64,000 nucleotides of DNA from Flavobacteriales bacterium (GCA_020635355.1 JACJZW010000001.1:496001-560000), one strand, 5' to 3'; numbered from the stretch's first letter, positions 27,116 through 36,215 are shown. The notes: generated by a model not told the origin, from the letters alone. A program made the numbers and translations.

Positions 27116-27865
27116 ATGCGTCTAAACTCACTGATCATCTTTTTGCTCTTGAGCGGCTCAGTGAGTGCACAGGTTTCCGTTCGCGGCCGATTGTTGAGTA
27201 AAACCGATTCGATTCCGGTTTATGGCGCATTGATTCTAGATTCGTTGGGCCATCAAACCCTCACCGACACCAATGGTATCTTTACGCTGCGTACTGAGCT
27301 TCCTGCCAAGCTGGAGTATTTGCATATCAATCACACGGGATATTTGTTAATCCCCGATACCATCTTTCGCGATTATGTCATCACGGATAACGATTACCGA
27401 TTGCAAACAGCCATTATCCGCCGGTACAACCAAATCAAATTCAATCGGGATTTTGTGTACAATCCGCCGGTTGACACCAGCTTGATTTTGCATGACCGTT
27501 GGCACCTCGAAACCGTGGATCGCACGCCTAAAACGGACGGAATTGAATTGGGAAGCCCCATTACCTATTTGTACAACCGATACAGTAAAGAGGCTAAGCG
27601 ACGCATGGCGTACGCCGACCTGATGATGAAGCGAAACCGGGTTGACCGGCTACGGGCGATGTTAAATCAACCTCGTTTGCTTGCCCTGCTCGGGACCGAA
27701 GACACCACCCAACTCACGTGCTTTTTCCTGTTCTGTTCGCTTGATCCGTTGTTAACCGAATACCTCAATGAAGCGCAGATTCTGGAACAGGCACGGGCCT
27801 GTGCCCTGGAATATGAGCACGTTGCCCCATGTGGTTATGACACCGACCTGTATTTTGTTCGATAG
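27116..27865 (+). CDS. Exported carboxypeptidase-regulatory-like protein (249 aa)
   Basis: After the signal peptide (MRLNSLIIFLLLSGSVSAQ) there is one CarboxypepD_reg-like prealbumin fold at about 20-100: VRGRLLSKTDSIPVYGALI, then TLTDTNGIFTLRT, typical of the N-terminal domain of TonB-dependent receptors and many Bacteroidota surface proteins. The remaining 150 residues match the region that follows this domain in small Bacteroidota proteins of unknown function; no barrel is present. An AAAGGAG sequence just ahead of the ATG is one of the few Shine-Dalgarno-like sites in the window. It lies about 60 bases ahead of murF on the same strand. Confidence 0.75.
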   Translation: MRLNSLIIFLLLSGSVSAQVSVRGRLLSKTDSIPVYGALILDSLGHQTLTDTNGIFTLRTELPAKLEYLHINHTGYLLIPDTIFRDYVITDNDYRLQTAIIRRYNQIKFNRDFVYNPPVDTSLILHDRWHLETVDRTPKTDGIELGSPITYLYNRYSKEAKRRMAYADLMMKRNRVDRLRAMLNQPRLLALLGTEDTTQLTCFFLFCSLDPLLTEYLNEAQILEQARACALEYEHVAPCGYDTDLYFVR

Positions 27866-27927
27866 AAATCCGCTGTGGGTGGTGGGGTAAGTGCGTTCCG
27901 TTTTTGTGTTCTACCTTTCCACCGAAG

Positions 27928-29211
27928 ATGATGATGGAAGAACTTTATCGGCTTTTCAACGCATGTGACCGGCGATTCACCACCGATACCCGCACGATTT
28001 CGGGAGGTGAATTGTTCATCGCTCTGAAAGGAGAAAAATTCAACGCCAATACCATGGCGCATCATGCCTTGGAACGAGGGGCTGCCTATGCGCTGGTGGA
28101 TGAAGTTCACGGGAGGGAGGATCCACGTTTAATTGTGGTGGGTGATGTGTTACAGACCTTTCAGGAATTGGCGCGATATCATCGGCGGCAGTTTAACATC
28201 CCGGTTCTGGCCGTTGGCGGAAGCAACGGAAAAACCACCACCAAAGAACTATTGATATCCACGCTTTCGGAGCAGTTTCGGGTGCACGCCACTGCGGGAA
28301 ATTTTAACAATCACATAGGCGTTCCCATTACCTTATTGCAAATGCCGTTAGATTCTGAGATTGCCGTCATTGAAATTGGCACAAATGCCTTCGGTGAAAT
28401 TGCGACCCTCTGCGCCATCGTAGAACCGTCACATGGCGTGCTTACGAACATTGGGAAGGAACATCTGGAAGGATTTGGCGATCTCGAAGGCGTAGCCCGG
28501 GAGGAAAGTGCCTTGTTTGATTATCTCAACAAACACCACGGATTATCATTTGTAAACAACAGTGATCCCATACTGGCCAACATGGGTAAGAGGCTTGCCA
28601 ATCGTCGAACCTATGGGATAGACATACCGGCGGATGATTGCTTTGAGTTGGAGGCCGAACTACCGGTGGTGCGATTGCGTGAAGCGAATACGGAATTCTC
28701 TTCCAATTTGCAAGGTTCCCACAATGCTCAGAATATCGCCTGCACCATTAGTATTTGCCGAACGTTTGGCATGGATAACACCTCCATTCAGCATGGCCTC
28801 TCACGATATGTACCATCGAATAACCGTTCCCAATTAGTTCAAAAAGGATCCAATCAAATCCTGCTGGATGCCTATAATGCGAATCCGAGCAGTATGCTCG
28901 CGGCGTTGAATACCTTTGACCGAATTGAGGAATTACCTAAGTATGTGTTTCTGGGGGATATGTTTGAATTAGGCGACGTTTCGGAAGAAGAGCATCTGGC
29001 CATCGCAAAACGGGCCTTTGAACTTCAACATACCCACGTTTATCTGGTTGGTGATCAATTCAGTAAAGCGGCCAACCAACTGGGACACAAGGGATATGAT
29101 CAATTGGAAGCTGTTATAATGCATCTGTCGCACCATCCACCATCCAATGCCTGGATTCTGATCAAAGGTTCCCGTGGAATGAAGATGGAAAGCTTGCTGG
29201 AGTCCTTGTAG
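27928..29211 (+). CDS. murF: UDP-N-acetylmuramoyl-tripeptide--D-alanyl-D-alanine ligase
   Basis: MurF adds D-Ala-D-Ala to the UDP-MurNAc tripeptide, the last cytoplasmic step of peptidoglycan precursor synthesis. The product (427 aa from ATG 27928, first of three consecutive Met codons) has the N-terminal substrate-binding domain (FTTDTRTISGGELFIALKG), the ATPase P-loop VGGSNGKTTTKELL at about residues 95-108, FNNHIGVPITLL, and the C-terminal Mur ligase domain with LLDAYNANPSSMLAAL. The length fits the Bacteroidota form. The gene stands apart from any mur/fts cluster, which is common for murF in this phylum. It is convergent with the next gene, with only one base between stops. Confidence 0.95.
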   Translation: MMMEELYRLFNACDRRFTTDTRTISGGELFIALKGEKFNANTMAHHALERGAAYALVDEVHGREDPRLIVVGDVLQTFQELARYHRRQFNIPVLAVGGSNGKTTTKELLISTLSEQFRVHATAGNFNNHIGVPITLLQMPLDSEIAVIEIGTNAFGEIATLCAIVEPSHGVLTNIGKEHLEGFGDLEGVAREESALFDYLNKHHGLSFVNNSDPILANMGKRLANRRTYGIDIPADDCFELEAELPVVRLREANTEFSSNLQGSHNAQNIACTISICRTFGMDNTSIQHGLSRYVPSNNRSQLVQKGSNQILLDAYNANPSSMLAALNTFDRIEELPKYVFLGDMFELGDVSEEEHLAIAKRAFELQHTHVYLVGDQFSKAANQLGHKGYDQLEAVIMHLSHHPPSNAWILIKGSRGMKMESLLESL

Positions 29212-29212
29212 G

Positions 29213-31291
29213 CTAAAGAGACTTTCGGTACATCCGAATGAGGATGGCACCTAAATTCTTGTGGGGCTCCTGGTAGTCCGCAAAACGTTCCACAGCAGTT
29301 TTATTCCACTTGATGGACGTATTAACCGCTTTCCACACGTTGTCCCATTGGATGTTCTTACCAGATCGCAAGTCCTCACAGATGGTAAATATCAAGGCAT
29401 TATTGACCACCATGGTTCCCACCTGTTTGCTGCTGATGATTTGTGCGTTTGGAGAATAAGCCAATACCCTTGAAATGTTGTTATATCCCCCACAAGAACC
29501 CAAAATGACCAGTCCGGCGTTGGGTGTCAAACTCTCAATAGCGGTGGAAACGTAGTAACTGTGCCCGCGATGAACCACCACATCCGGAAAATGCCCATGG
29601 GTCTGGAAATACATTCGGATGGCATCTTGTCCGGCGTATTCTGCCGTAGGTTTATTGGCAAATAGTCGGATAAACTTTCCACCGATTGATTGAACAATCA
29701 CATAGGTTTTCTGATCAACAATGGTCCATCCGGGTTTACCGCTGAAACTGCTCAAAAACGAGGCAAAGCTGGCATGGCCGTCGTCATCATCAAAAAAGAA
29801 ATGCTGTTGAATGTGCCCGTCTTTGCGGAAGAGCGAAGCATTTGACAGGCCGGATAATGCGGATACGTCTTCTTGCAGATCAGGGTTATTCCCCGAAATG
29901 CCGAGCAACTGCAACAGGGTTTGGTAGAGAATATTGACTCCCGGATCGGTACGTTGTTGGGTTTCGTATTCCTTTTTTAAGGCGGCTGAAAAAATCTCCC
30001 GATCTTCTGCTGATGTGAGCGAACCGTATATATCGGCTACGGCAACAGCCTCCTGTAGCGGATTATCCTCCTGCCCCAACCCACCAACAATTCGATTGAA
30101 AAGGGATCGTTTTTCCCAGGCCGACATCTTGCCCAAAAATTGGGGTAAGGTGTTGTAACCGGCACACATTCGAATGAAGGTACGATAGCGGTTCATTCCA
30201 ACCGAGTGTAGGAATTCATAACTGCCGGGTGATCGCATCCGTTTCATCAGACGGTTGAAGATTCCCAAAAACGACGAGGTAAATACTTCGTCTTCACCAT
30301 ACACCAGCATGGTATATAGTTCTTCCGAAGGCAATGGAATACTGTCGATGATCCGAAACCGGACGTCGTCATCTTCTTCATGTAAATCATTGATGTATCG
30401 GATTCTACGGGATGAAGTGTACTGCAGTTCCACATCTATGGAATGCTCGGCAAATACATCGCTCTTCTTTCGTACATCAATCAGATAGCGGAATAAGCTA
30501 TCCCTGTCCTTTACCATTTCCCGGGCCTGACTGAACAGGATCCTGTTATCCATCAATCGATCCAGCAGCAGGTACACACGGGAATTAGACCCCACTTTAC
30601 GGTAAATCTGCATCATGGCCTGAATGGCCGGATAGCCGTTTTCGTCCAAGGTGGACATCACCTGAAAAACTGAATTATTGGTCCCCATATAATAACTCAC
30701 ATGCATGGGTGCCCGGCTACAAATAGCTTCCAATACCTCGGCGGCGTACCGATGAAAGGCAAACTCACCAAACTTGCTGAGCAGTAAACTGGGTTCAATA
30801 GCTGCGGCATGTTTCAAGACATCCGGCGCATATGGCTTGTGATCGAAAAACGGAATGACCTGTAATGCCGTAACGATGTCGCTGTTGAGTATGGCCTTAA
30901 TGCGTCGCTGATCCACTACCTCCTGGATTCGGGTGATCATGGTGAACCGCAAGGCTGTTGCACTAAACAGGTAGTAATTTGATCGATCATACTCGGCCAG
31001 AACGCCGGCCAAATCGGTCAATAAACGTTTCTTGTCCAGTGCCTTTAAATTGGGATCGTTGTTAATATTCTTCTGGATGCGATTCACCGTGAAGATGTAT
31101 ACGTCGGTTGCCTGACGTGTTTGTTCCGGGGATTGCAGTTCGATGGAATTATCCCGTACGCTGTCTATTAGATCCAATCGTATCTGATGTCCGTCTACCA
31201 GATCATTCGCCTGTTGCACCATATCCTGGGCACTGGACCATTGAGTAGAGGTCAGGAGTAGAAGAAAGAGGTATGTTGTTTTTAGGTTCAG
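29213..31291 (-). CDS. Secreted protein of unknown family with a caspase-like C-terminus
   Basis: The first ATG (31222) gives 669 residues, but the frame continues upstream as CTG-AAC-CTA-AAA to encode MNLKTTYLFLLLLTSTQWSSAQ, an excellent signal peptide; no ATG, GTG or TTG precedes it before an in-frame TGA. I therefore place the start at CTG 31291 (692 aa), either a rare start or a lost ATG. Most of the chain looks alpha-helical. The last 150 residues have a clan-CD-like pattern: VVVHRGHSYY, then LVILGSCGGYNN (His551/554 and Cys577 in the ATG numbering), like the His-Gly and Cys dyad of caspases, gingipains and CHAT domains. The family is not recognised and peptidase activity is inference. 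Confidence 0.6.
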   Translation of the reverse strand: MNLKTTYLFLLLLTSTQWSSAQDMVQQANDLVDGHQIRLDLIDSVRDNSIELQSPEQTRQATDVYIFTVNRIQKNINNDPNLKALDKKRLLTDLAGVLAEYDRSNYYLFSATALRFTMITRIQEVVDQRRIKAILNSDIVTALQVIPFFDHKPYAPDVLKHAAAIEPSLLLSKFGEFAFHRYAAEVLEAICSRAPMHVSYYMGTNNSVFQVMSTLDENGYPAIQAMMQIYRKVGSNSRVYLLLDRLMDNRILFSQAREMVKDRDSLFRYLIDVRKKSDVFAEHSIDVELQYTSSRRIRYINDLHEEDDDVRFRIIDSIPLPSEELYTMLVYGEDEVFTSSFLGIFNRLMKRMRSPGSYEFLHSVGMNRYRTFIRMCAGYNTLPQFLGKMSAWEKRSLFNRIVGGLGQEDNPLQEAVAVADIYGSLTSAEDREIFSAALKKEYETQQRTDPGVNILYQTLLQLLGISGNNPDLQEDVSALSGLSNASLFRKDGHIQQHFFFDDDDGHASFASFLSSFSGKPGWTIVDQKTYVIVQSIGGKFIRLFANKPTAEYAGQDAIRMYFQTHGHFPDVVVHRGHSYYVSTAIESLTPNAGLVILGSCGGYNNISRVLAYSPNAQIISSKQVGTMVVNNALIFTICEDLRSGKNIQWDNVWKAVNTSIKWNKTAVERFADYQEPHKNLGAILIRMYRKSL

Positions 31292-31343
31292 GGGTTCAAA
31301 GGTTCAAAGGTTCAGAGGTTCAGAGGTTCAGGGGTTCAGGGGT
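31285..31343. repeat. GGTTCAAAGG/GGTTCAGAGG tandem repeat at a gene 5' end
   Basis: Seven or so decamer units (GGTTCAGGGG, GGTTCAAAGG, GGTTCAGAGG) run from 31285 to 31343. The first unit overlaps the expected start codon of the minus-strand gene. Related TTCAAAG and TTGAAC units occur at 6.3 and 37.7 kb. Confidence 0.8.
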
Positions 31344-31344
31344 T

Positions 31345-31369
31345 TGTGTTATCCTAAAAAAGGTGGACT
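31345..31369. repeat. Solo terminal repeat of the IS3-type element
   Basis: These 25 bases match the left terminal repeat of the IS at 23239 in 22 positions, beginning exactly with TGT and including the unbroken core TTATCCTAAAAAAGGT. No transposase or second end follows. It lies between two tandem-repeat tracts. Confidence 0.7.
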
Positions 31370-31377
31370 CCTTGGTG

Positions 31378-31440
31378 GCTATTCGTTTTGCGTTATTCGC
31401 TATCCGTTATTCGTTATTCGTTATTCCTTATTCGTTCGTT
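31378..31440. repeat. ATTCGTT tandem repeat running into trmH-type gene
   Basis: Degenerate heptamers (GCTATTCG, GTTATTCG, CTTATTCG) cover 31378-31440. Because the methyltransferase gene on the minus strand stops at 31414, the repeat encodes its last residues (NERIRNNE). Confidence 0.75.
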
Positions 31441-31965
31441 CTTCCTTCCCGCAAGCTCCCACAACACAATGCCGGCACAAACCGAAATGTTGAGTGAATG
31501 CTTGGTTCCGTACTGCGGAATTTCCAGGCAGCCATTACAGGCATCAATTACGTTTTGATCCACCCCGTCCACTTCATGTCCCAGCACAATGGCAATTTTG
31601 TTATCCGTTGGAGCGTCGAATGAGTCCAGTGAGATGGTATCGTCGGTTTGTTCCACGGCGTAACAGGTGTAGCCTTGAGATTTAAGCGTTAGGATGCGTT
31701 CCAAGGTAGATGAATCGTATGTCCATGAGACAGCAAGTTCCGCGCCAATAGCGGATTTGGTGATATCACGATGCGGTGGGGTTGGGGTAATACCGCACAG
31801 AAAGAGATGTTCAATGCGGAAGGCATCACAGCTTCGAAATACCGAGCCAACGTTTAACATACTTCGGACATTGTCCAATACAACTACGACTGGCTGCTTG
31901 GGAGATGTTCTAAAATCATCCACATTCAGACGCTGTAACTCGATATTTTTTAATTTGCGTGGCAC
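31414..31965 (-). CDS. TrmH/SpoU-family RNA 2'-O-methyltransferase
   Basis: I choose GTG 31965, giving the family-typical N-terminus VPRKLKNIELQRLNVDDF (183 aa); an earlier ATG would overlap mutS by over 50 bases. SPOUT knot motifs are present: VLDNVRSMLNVGSVFRSCDAF (motif 1, with Asn and Arg), IAIVLGHEVDGVDQNVIDAC (motif 2, SAM-binding) and IPQYGTKHSLNISVCAGIVLWEL (motif 3). The enzyme methylates ribose 2'-hydroxyls in tRNA or rRNA; the target is not predictable. It is divergent from mutS, with only 12 bases between the start codons. The C-terminal tail after LAGRK is encoded by the ATTCGTT repeat and differs from family expectation. Confidence 0.88.
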   Translation of the reverse strand: MPRKLKNIELQRLNVDDFRTSPKQPVVVVLDNVRSMLNVGSVFRSCDAFRIEHLFLCGITPTPPHRDITKSAIGAELAVSWTYDSSTLERILTLKSQGYTCYAVEQTDDTISLDSFDAPTDNKIAIVLGHEVDGVDQNVIDACNGCLEIPQYGTKHSLNISVCAGIVLWELAGRKNERIRNNE

Positions 31966-31977
31966 AGAAAGAGGGAG

Positions 31978-34587
31978 TTGGCAACAAAAGTAAAGAAGGA
32001 CAAAGAAACGCCGTTGATGCGTCAGTATCAGCAAATTAAGACAAAGTACCCCGGTGCCTTAATTTTATTTCGCGTTGGGGATTTTTACGAGACCTTTTCC
32101 GAAGATGCGGTGAAGGCCTCAAAAATCCTGGACATCGTCCTCACCAAGCGTTCCAATGGAAAGGCATCCCATGTAGAATTGGCCGGTTTTCCGCATCACG
32201 CGCTGGACAATTACCTGCCGAGATTGGTCCGCGCCGGTTTGCGGGTAGCCATTTGCGATCAGCTTGAAGAACCCCAGAAGGGGAAAAAGCTGGTTAAACG
32301 CGGTGTGACGGAATTGGTAACACCGGGTGTGACCCTCAATGACAAAGTACTTGAATCCCGGAGCAGCAATTACCTGTGTTGCCTTTCCCGCGAGGGTAAG
32401 GATTTTGGCATTGCGTTTCTGGAACTTTCCACCGGCGAATTCATGGTGGCTGAGGGGCAGGACGCCTTTATGGACAAGCTTCTTCGAAGTTTGAAGCCAT
32501 CCGAAATATTGTACTCCAAGAATGATCGAAGTCAGATCAATGGGCTCATTCGGGAGGATGATCACACCTATGTGCTGGATCCCTGGATCGTGGATGCGTC
32601 GTTTGGAAGGGATCGTTTGCTTCAACACTTTAAAACGGCTAATCTGAAAGGTTTTGGTGTGGAAGACATGGGACTGGCGTCTGCCGCTGCCGGAGCGTGT
32701 TTGTATTATTTGGAACAAACCCATCACAATCTGGTAGATCACATTTCCTCTATCAGCAGGATTGATGAACGGAACTACCTGTGGATGGATCCGTTTACCA
32801 TTCGAAATTTAGAATTGCTTCGCTCCAATCACCATGAAGGAAAAGGCTTAATAGACATCCTCGATCAAACCTCCACGCCCATGGGTGGACGACTGTTGAA
32901 GCGATGGGCCGTTCTACCTTTATTGGATCCTCAGGCTATAGAAGCGCGTCATACCGTGGTGGCTGAGTTATTCTCTGATCCCTCCTTTCGGGATGAGGTA
33001 TCCGCAGCACTTCGGCCAATGGGTGATCTCGAGCGTCTGGCGTCCAAGGTGGCCACACAACGCATATCCCCCAGAGAACTTATTCAACTCAAACGAGCCT
33101 TGATCTGTGTTCGCGAAATTCACCGGTTAGGTACCGCAACCACTCATCCGGCCTATACCTTGCTCGCAAAGGAAATTGAGAATCTGGATGACGTCATCGA
33201 TCGCATAGATACTGAAATTGAAGACGATGCCCCTCACCTTACCCACAAAGGAGGAATATTCCGGGAAAAGGTGGATGAGGAATTGGATGAGCTTCGGAAT
33301 ATTGCCTTTTCCGGCAAGGATTACCTGGCTTCCATTCAGAAACGCGAAAGCGAACGAACAGGTATTCCTTCTTTAAAAATTGCTTTCAACAATGTGTTCG
33401 GGTACTACATTGAGGTAACCAATACCCATCGGGATAAGGTCCCGGCTGAATGGATCCGCAAACAAACCCTCGTAAATGCTGAGCGGTACATCACCGAAGA
33501 ACTCAAGGAATATGAGACGAAGATCCTTACTGCGGAAGAACGCATTAACCAGATTGAAACTAAACGATACGCTGATTTCATCAACAGCTTGTTGGAGAAG
33601 GTAAGGCCCATTCAGCAAAACGCCCAACTGGTTGCCCGAATAGATTCTTTACTCTCATTCGCATTGGTATCTGCTGAAAACAATTTCTGCAGGCCAACCG
33701 TGGACAACAGCCGAGCGTTGGCGCTCCATGAATGCCGGCATCCGGTGATTGAGCAACAACTCCCCCCGGGGGAAGCCTACATCCCGAATGACCTATTGCT
33801 CAATACTGACGATCAACAACTCATCATCCTAACCGGTCCCAATATGTCGGGTAAATCAGCCTTGTTGCGTCAAACCGCCCTGGCAGTGATCATGGCACAA
33901 ATGGGTTGTTTCGTTGCCGCCAAACATGCACAAATTGGCATTGTAGATAAGGTATATACTCGAGTAGGTGCCTCGGATAACATCAGTCAGGGTGAATCCA
34001 CCTTTATGGTTGAAATGACGGAAACGGCAAGTATTCTTAACAACCTGTCGGACCGCAGCCTGATACTCCTGGACGAGATTGGCCGGGGTACCAGTACATT
34101 TGATGGTGTTTCGTTAGCCTGGTCCATTGCCGAGTTTCTTGCGGGTCATGAGACCCGTCCGAAAACACTCTTTGCCACCCACTACCACGAACTGAATGAG
34201 TTGGAAAATAAACTCGAACGGGTAGTAAATTACCATGTTACGACACGAGAAGTTGGGAAGAAGGTCTTATTCCTTCGTAAAATTGAGCGCGGTGGAAGTG
34301 AGCACAGCTTTGGTATCCATGTGGCACGGATGGCCGGAATACCGAACTCCGTCGTGCGCAGAGCCGATCAAATTCTGGCTGAATTGGAAAAAGATCGCAT
34401 GAATCTGGACGGTCGGGAAAAACTGAAGAAAATGCAACAAACCGAGTATCAACTCAACTTGTTTAGCATTGATGATCCACGGGTCAAAGAAATTACAGAA
34501 CAACTGGGATCCTTGGATACCAACACGCTTACACCCATTGAAGCCTTACTCAAACTCAATGAGCTTAAAAAAACGCTGGAGGCCTAA
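31978..34587 (+). CDS. mutS: DNA mismatch repair protein MutS
   Basis: Full-length MutS (869 aa). It recognises mismatches and small loops and recruits MutL. Visible parts are the mismatch-binding N-terminus with the Phe-x-Glu motif in LFRVGDFYETFSEDA, the lever and clamp region, the Walker A loop TGPNMSGKSALLRQ at about residue 617, the ABC-type signature SQGESTFMVEM, Walker B LILLDEIGRGTSTFDG and the HTH end. The start is TTG 31978: an in-frame TAA lies just upstream, and the next ATG (32017) would remove the conserved ETPLM segment. Its last 29 bases overlap the start of the subtilase gene. Confidence 0.97.
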   Translation: MATKVKKDKETPLMRQYQQIKTKYPGALILFRVGDFYETFSEDAVKASKILDIVLTKRSNGKASHVELAGFPHHALDNYLPRLVRAGLRVAICDQLEEPQKGKKLVKRGVTELVTPGVTLNDKVLESRSSNYLCCLSREGKDFGIAFLELSTGEFMVAEGQDAFMDKLLRSLKPSEILYSKNDRSQINGLIREDDHTYVLDPWIVDASFGRDRLLQHFKTANLKGFGVEDMGLASAAAGACLYYLEQTHHNLVDHISSISRIDERNYLWMDPFTIRNLELLRSNHHEGKGLIDILDQTSTPMGGRLLKRWAVLPLLDPQAIEARHTVVAELFSDPSFRDEVSAALRPMGDLERLASKVATQRISPRELIQLKRALICVREIHRLGTATTHPAYTLLAKEIENLDDVIDRIDTEIEDDAPHLTHKGGIFREKVDEELDELRNIAFSGKDYLASIQKRESERTGIPSLKIAFNNVFGYYIEVTNTHRDKVPAEWIRKQTLVNAERYITEELKEYETKILTAEERINQIETKRYADFINSLLEKVRPIQQNAQLVARIDSLLSFALVSAENNFCRPTVDNSRALALHECRHPVIEQQLPPGEAYIPNDLLLNTDDQQLIILTGPNMSGKSALLRQTALAVIMAQMGCFVAAKHAQIGIVDKVYTRVGASDNISQGESTFMVEMTETASILNNLSDRSLILLDEIGRGTSTFDGVSLAWSIAEFLAGHETRPKTLFATHYHELNELENKLERVVNYHVTTREVGKKVLFLRKIERGGSEHSFGIHVARMAGIPNSVVRRADQILAELEKDRMNLDGREKLKKMQQTEYQLNLFSIDDPRVKEITEQLGSLDTNTLTPIEALLKLNELKKTLEA

Positions 34588-36055
34588 CTTTTTTGGTCTA
34601 ATCATCCTTCTTTCAATGGCAACCGGCCTTCAGGCCCAAACCCATCAATGGTTGTATTTTAATGCCTCGGACACCGTCTCGCCCAATCATCGGATTTCAC
34701 AACTGGGGAATAAGGGCTTTCAGGTGATGGGCTATTCAACGTGGTTTAATGCCGTTTGTGTAGCCATGGATACCAATCCATTACCGGATTTCATTGCACA
34801 ATCGGCTCCTCTTCCATCCTATCAGGTGCACAAATCTCAAATCCATCAAACTCAGGAGACCTTTTCCTATGGCGGAAGTGACTGGCAATTGAAAATGTTG
34901 GGCTTGGATGAATACCACCGGCGAGGATTCACCGGTAAAGGCATCACGATAGGACTGTTTGATGCCGGTTTTTTTAAGGTGGACAGCCTGCCGGCGTTTG
35001 ATACCTTGCGTAAACGCGGACAAATCCTGGCGGAATGGGATTTTCATTATAACGATACGAACGTCTATATTCAGGATGGACACGGCATGTATGTGCTGTC
35101 GATTGCCGGTGGATATTGGCCCGATTCAATCATGGGAGCGGCACCCGACGCCAACTTTTTACTGGCACGAACTGAAATCGCCAACCGGGAAATACACGCC
35201 GAAGAATTGGCCTGGGTAAAGGCGCTTGAGTGGGCCGATAGCATTGGCGTAGACATTATTCATTCCTCCCTTGGATACTCCCTGTTTGACACCCTGGAAG
35301 GGGATTATTCCTATATGGATATGGACGGTCAATCCACCATCATCACCCGCGCCACGGATTCTGCCGCCGCCCGAGGCATTTTCATCACCAACAGCGCAGG
35401 GAATGAGGGCGAAAAAGAGTGGCATCATATTACGGCCCCTTGCGATGGCCGGCATGTCCTGTGCGTGGGAGCCGTTGATTCCAATCAGGTACATGCACCG
35501 TTTTCCTCTTACGGGCCTTCGGCCGATGGACGTGTTAAGCCGGATGTGGTGGCCATGGGTGCCGGGGTCACGTATGTAAATAAAGAAGGTTTGATTCGTA
35601 CCGGAGGTGGAACCTCATTTTCCGGCCCATTGATCGCCGGTATGGCCGCCTGCCTCAAACAAGCCTGGCCCGATGCCACCAATGAACAACTTTACCAGTC
35701 CATCATCAAAAGCGCCGATCGGTATCTCAATCCGGATACGGCGTATGGCTACGGTTTGCCCAATGTTTTGGTGGCAGATTCCATTTTGAAAGAGTATGTG
35801 TTATCGGCCCGACAACCATTGAACTATTCATTTAACCTGTTTCCCAATCCAGGGAAAGGTTCTGTGCGCCTTTCAGGCCATGATGCGATTCAATTGGTTC
35901 GCGTGAGCGATGGTTTCGGACGACCAATAAACGCCATATATCATCAGGATCTACGGGAGATTGAATTCGCATCAGCTTCACCCGGAATGTACGTCATTGA
36001 AGTGATCACAACTGATGGTAAGAAGGGTGTTCAGTCCTACCTGAAACTGGAATAA
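34559..36055 (+). CDS. Subtilisin-like serine protease (S8) with T9SS sorting domain
   Basis: Translation from ATG 34559 gives 498 residues with a signal peptide (MSLKKRWRPNFFGLIILLSMATGLQAQ); this start overlaps mutS by 29 bases, while an upstream ATG lacks a signal. The S8 triad is complete: Asp135 in GLFDAGFF, His175 in DGHGMYVL and Ser353 in GGGTSFSGPLIAG, with oxyanion Asn in TNSAGNEG. The last 75 residues form a type A T9SS domain (LFPNPGKGSVRL, then GMYVIEV and a final strand). It is a secreted or surface protease. No long propeptide is seen beyond about 110 residues, which likely serve as the inhibitor segment. Confidence 0.92.
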   Translation: MSLKKRWRPNFFGLIILLSMATGLQAQTHQWLYFNASDTVSPNHRISQLGNKGFQVMGYSTWFNAVCVAMDTNPLPDFIAQSAPLPSYQVHKSQIHQTQETFSYGGSDWQLKMLGLDEYHRRGFTGKGITIGLFDAGFFKVDSLPAFDTLRKRGQILAEWDFHYNDTNVYIQDGHGMYVLSIAGGYWPDSIMGAAPDANFLLARTEIANREIHAEELAWVKALEWADSIGVDIIHSSLGYSLFDTLEGDYSYMDMDGQSTIITRATDSAAARGIFITNSAGNEGEKEWHHITAPCDGRHVLCVGAVDSNQVHAPFSSYGPSADGRVKPDVVAMGAGVTYVNKEGLIRTGGGTSFSGPLIAGMAACLKQAWPDATNEQLYQSIIKSADRYLNPDTAYGYGLPNVLVADSILKEYVLSARQPLNYSFNLFPNPGKGSVRLSGHDAIQLVRVSDGFGRPINAIYHQDLREIEFASASPGMYVIEVITTDGKKGVQSYLKLE

Positions 36056-36071
36056 TTTTTTTCGATTGTAT

Positions 36072-36101
36072 TTGTGTCAAAATACAGTTTATCTATCTTT
36101 G
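36072..36101 (+). promoter_or_regulatory. Consensus promoter of tRNA-Gly
   Basis: TTG (36072-36074, within TTTG) and TATCTTTG (36094-36101) are separated by 19 bases, an exact match to the Bacteroidota housekeeping promoter (TTTG-N19-TAnnTTTG). It lies 39 bases ahead of tRNA-Gly. Confidence 0.8.
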
Positions 36102-36139
36102 CGCACCTCAAAAAGCCATGGTAATGGTTTGAGAGACAG

Positions 36140-36215
<76 letters not shown>

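Noticed and set aside
32119..32742. 207-codon open frame on the minus strand
   Set aside because: Antisense to mutS in a region with conserved MutS motifs; no independent support.
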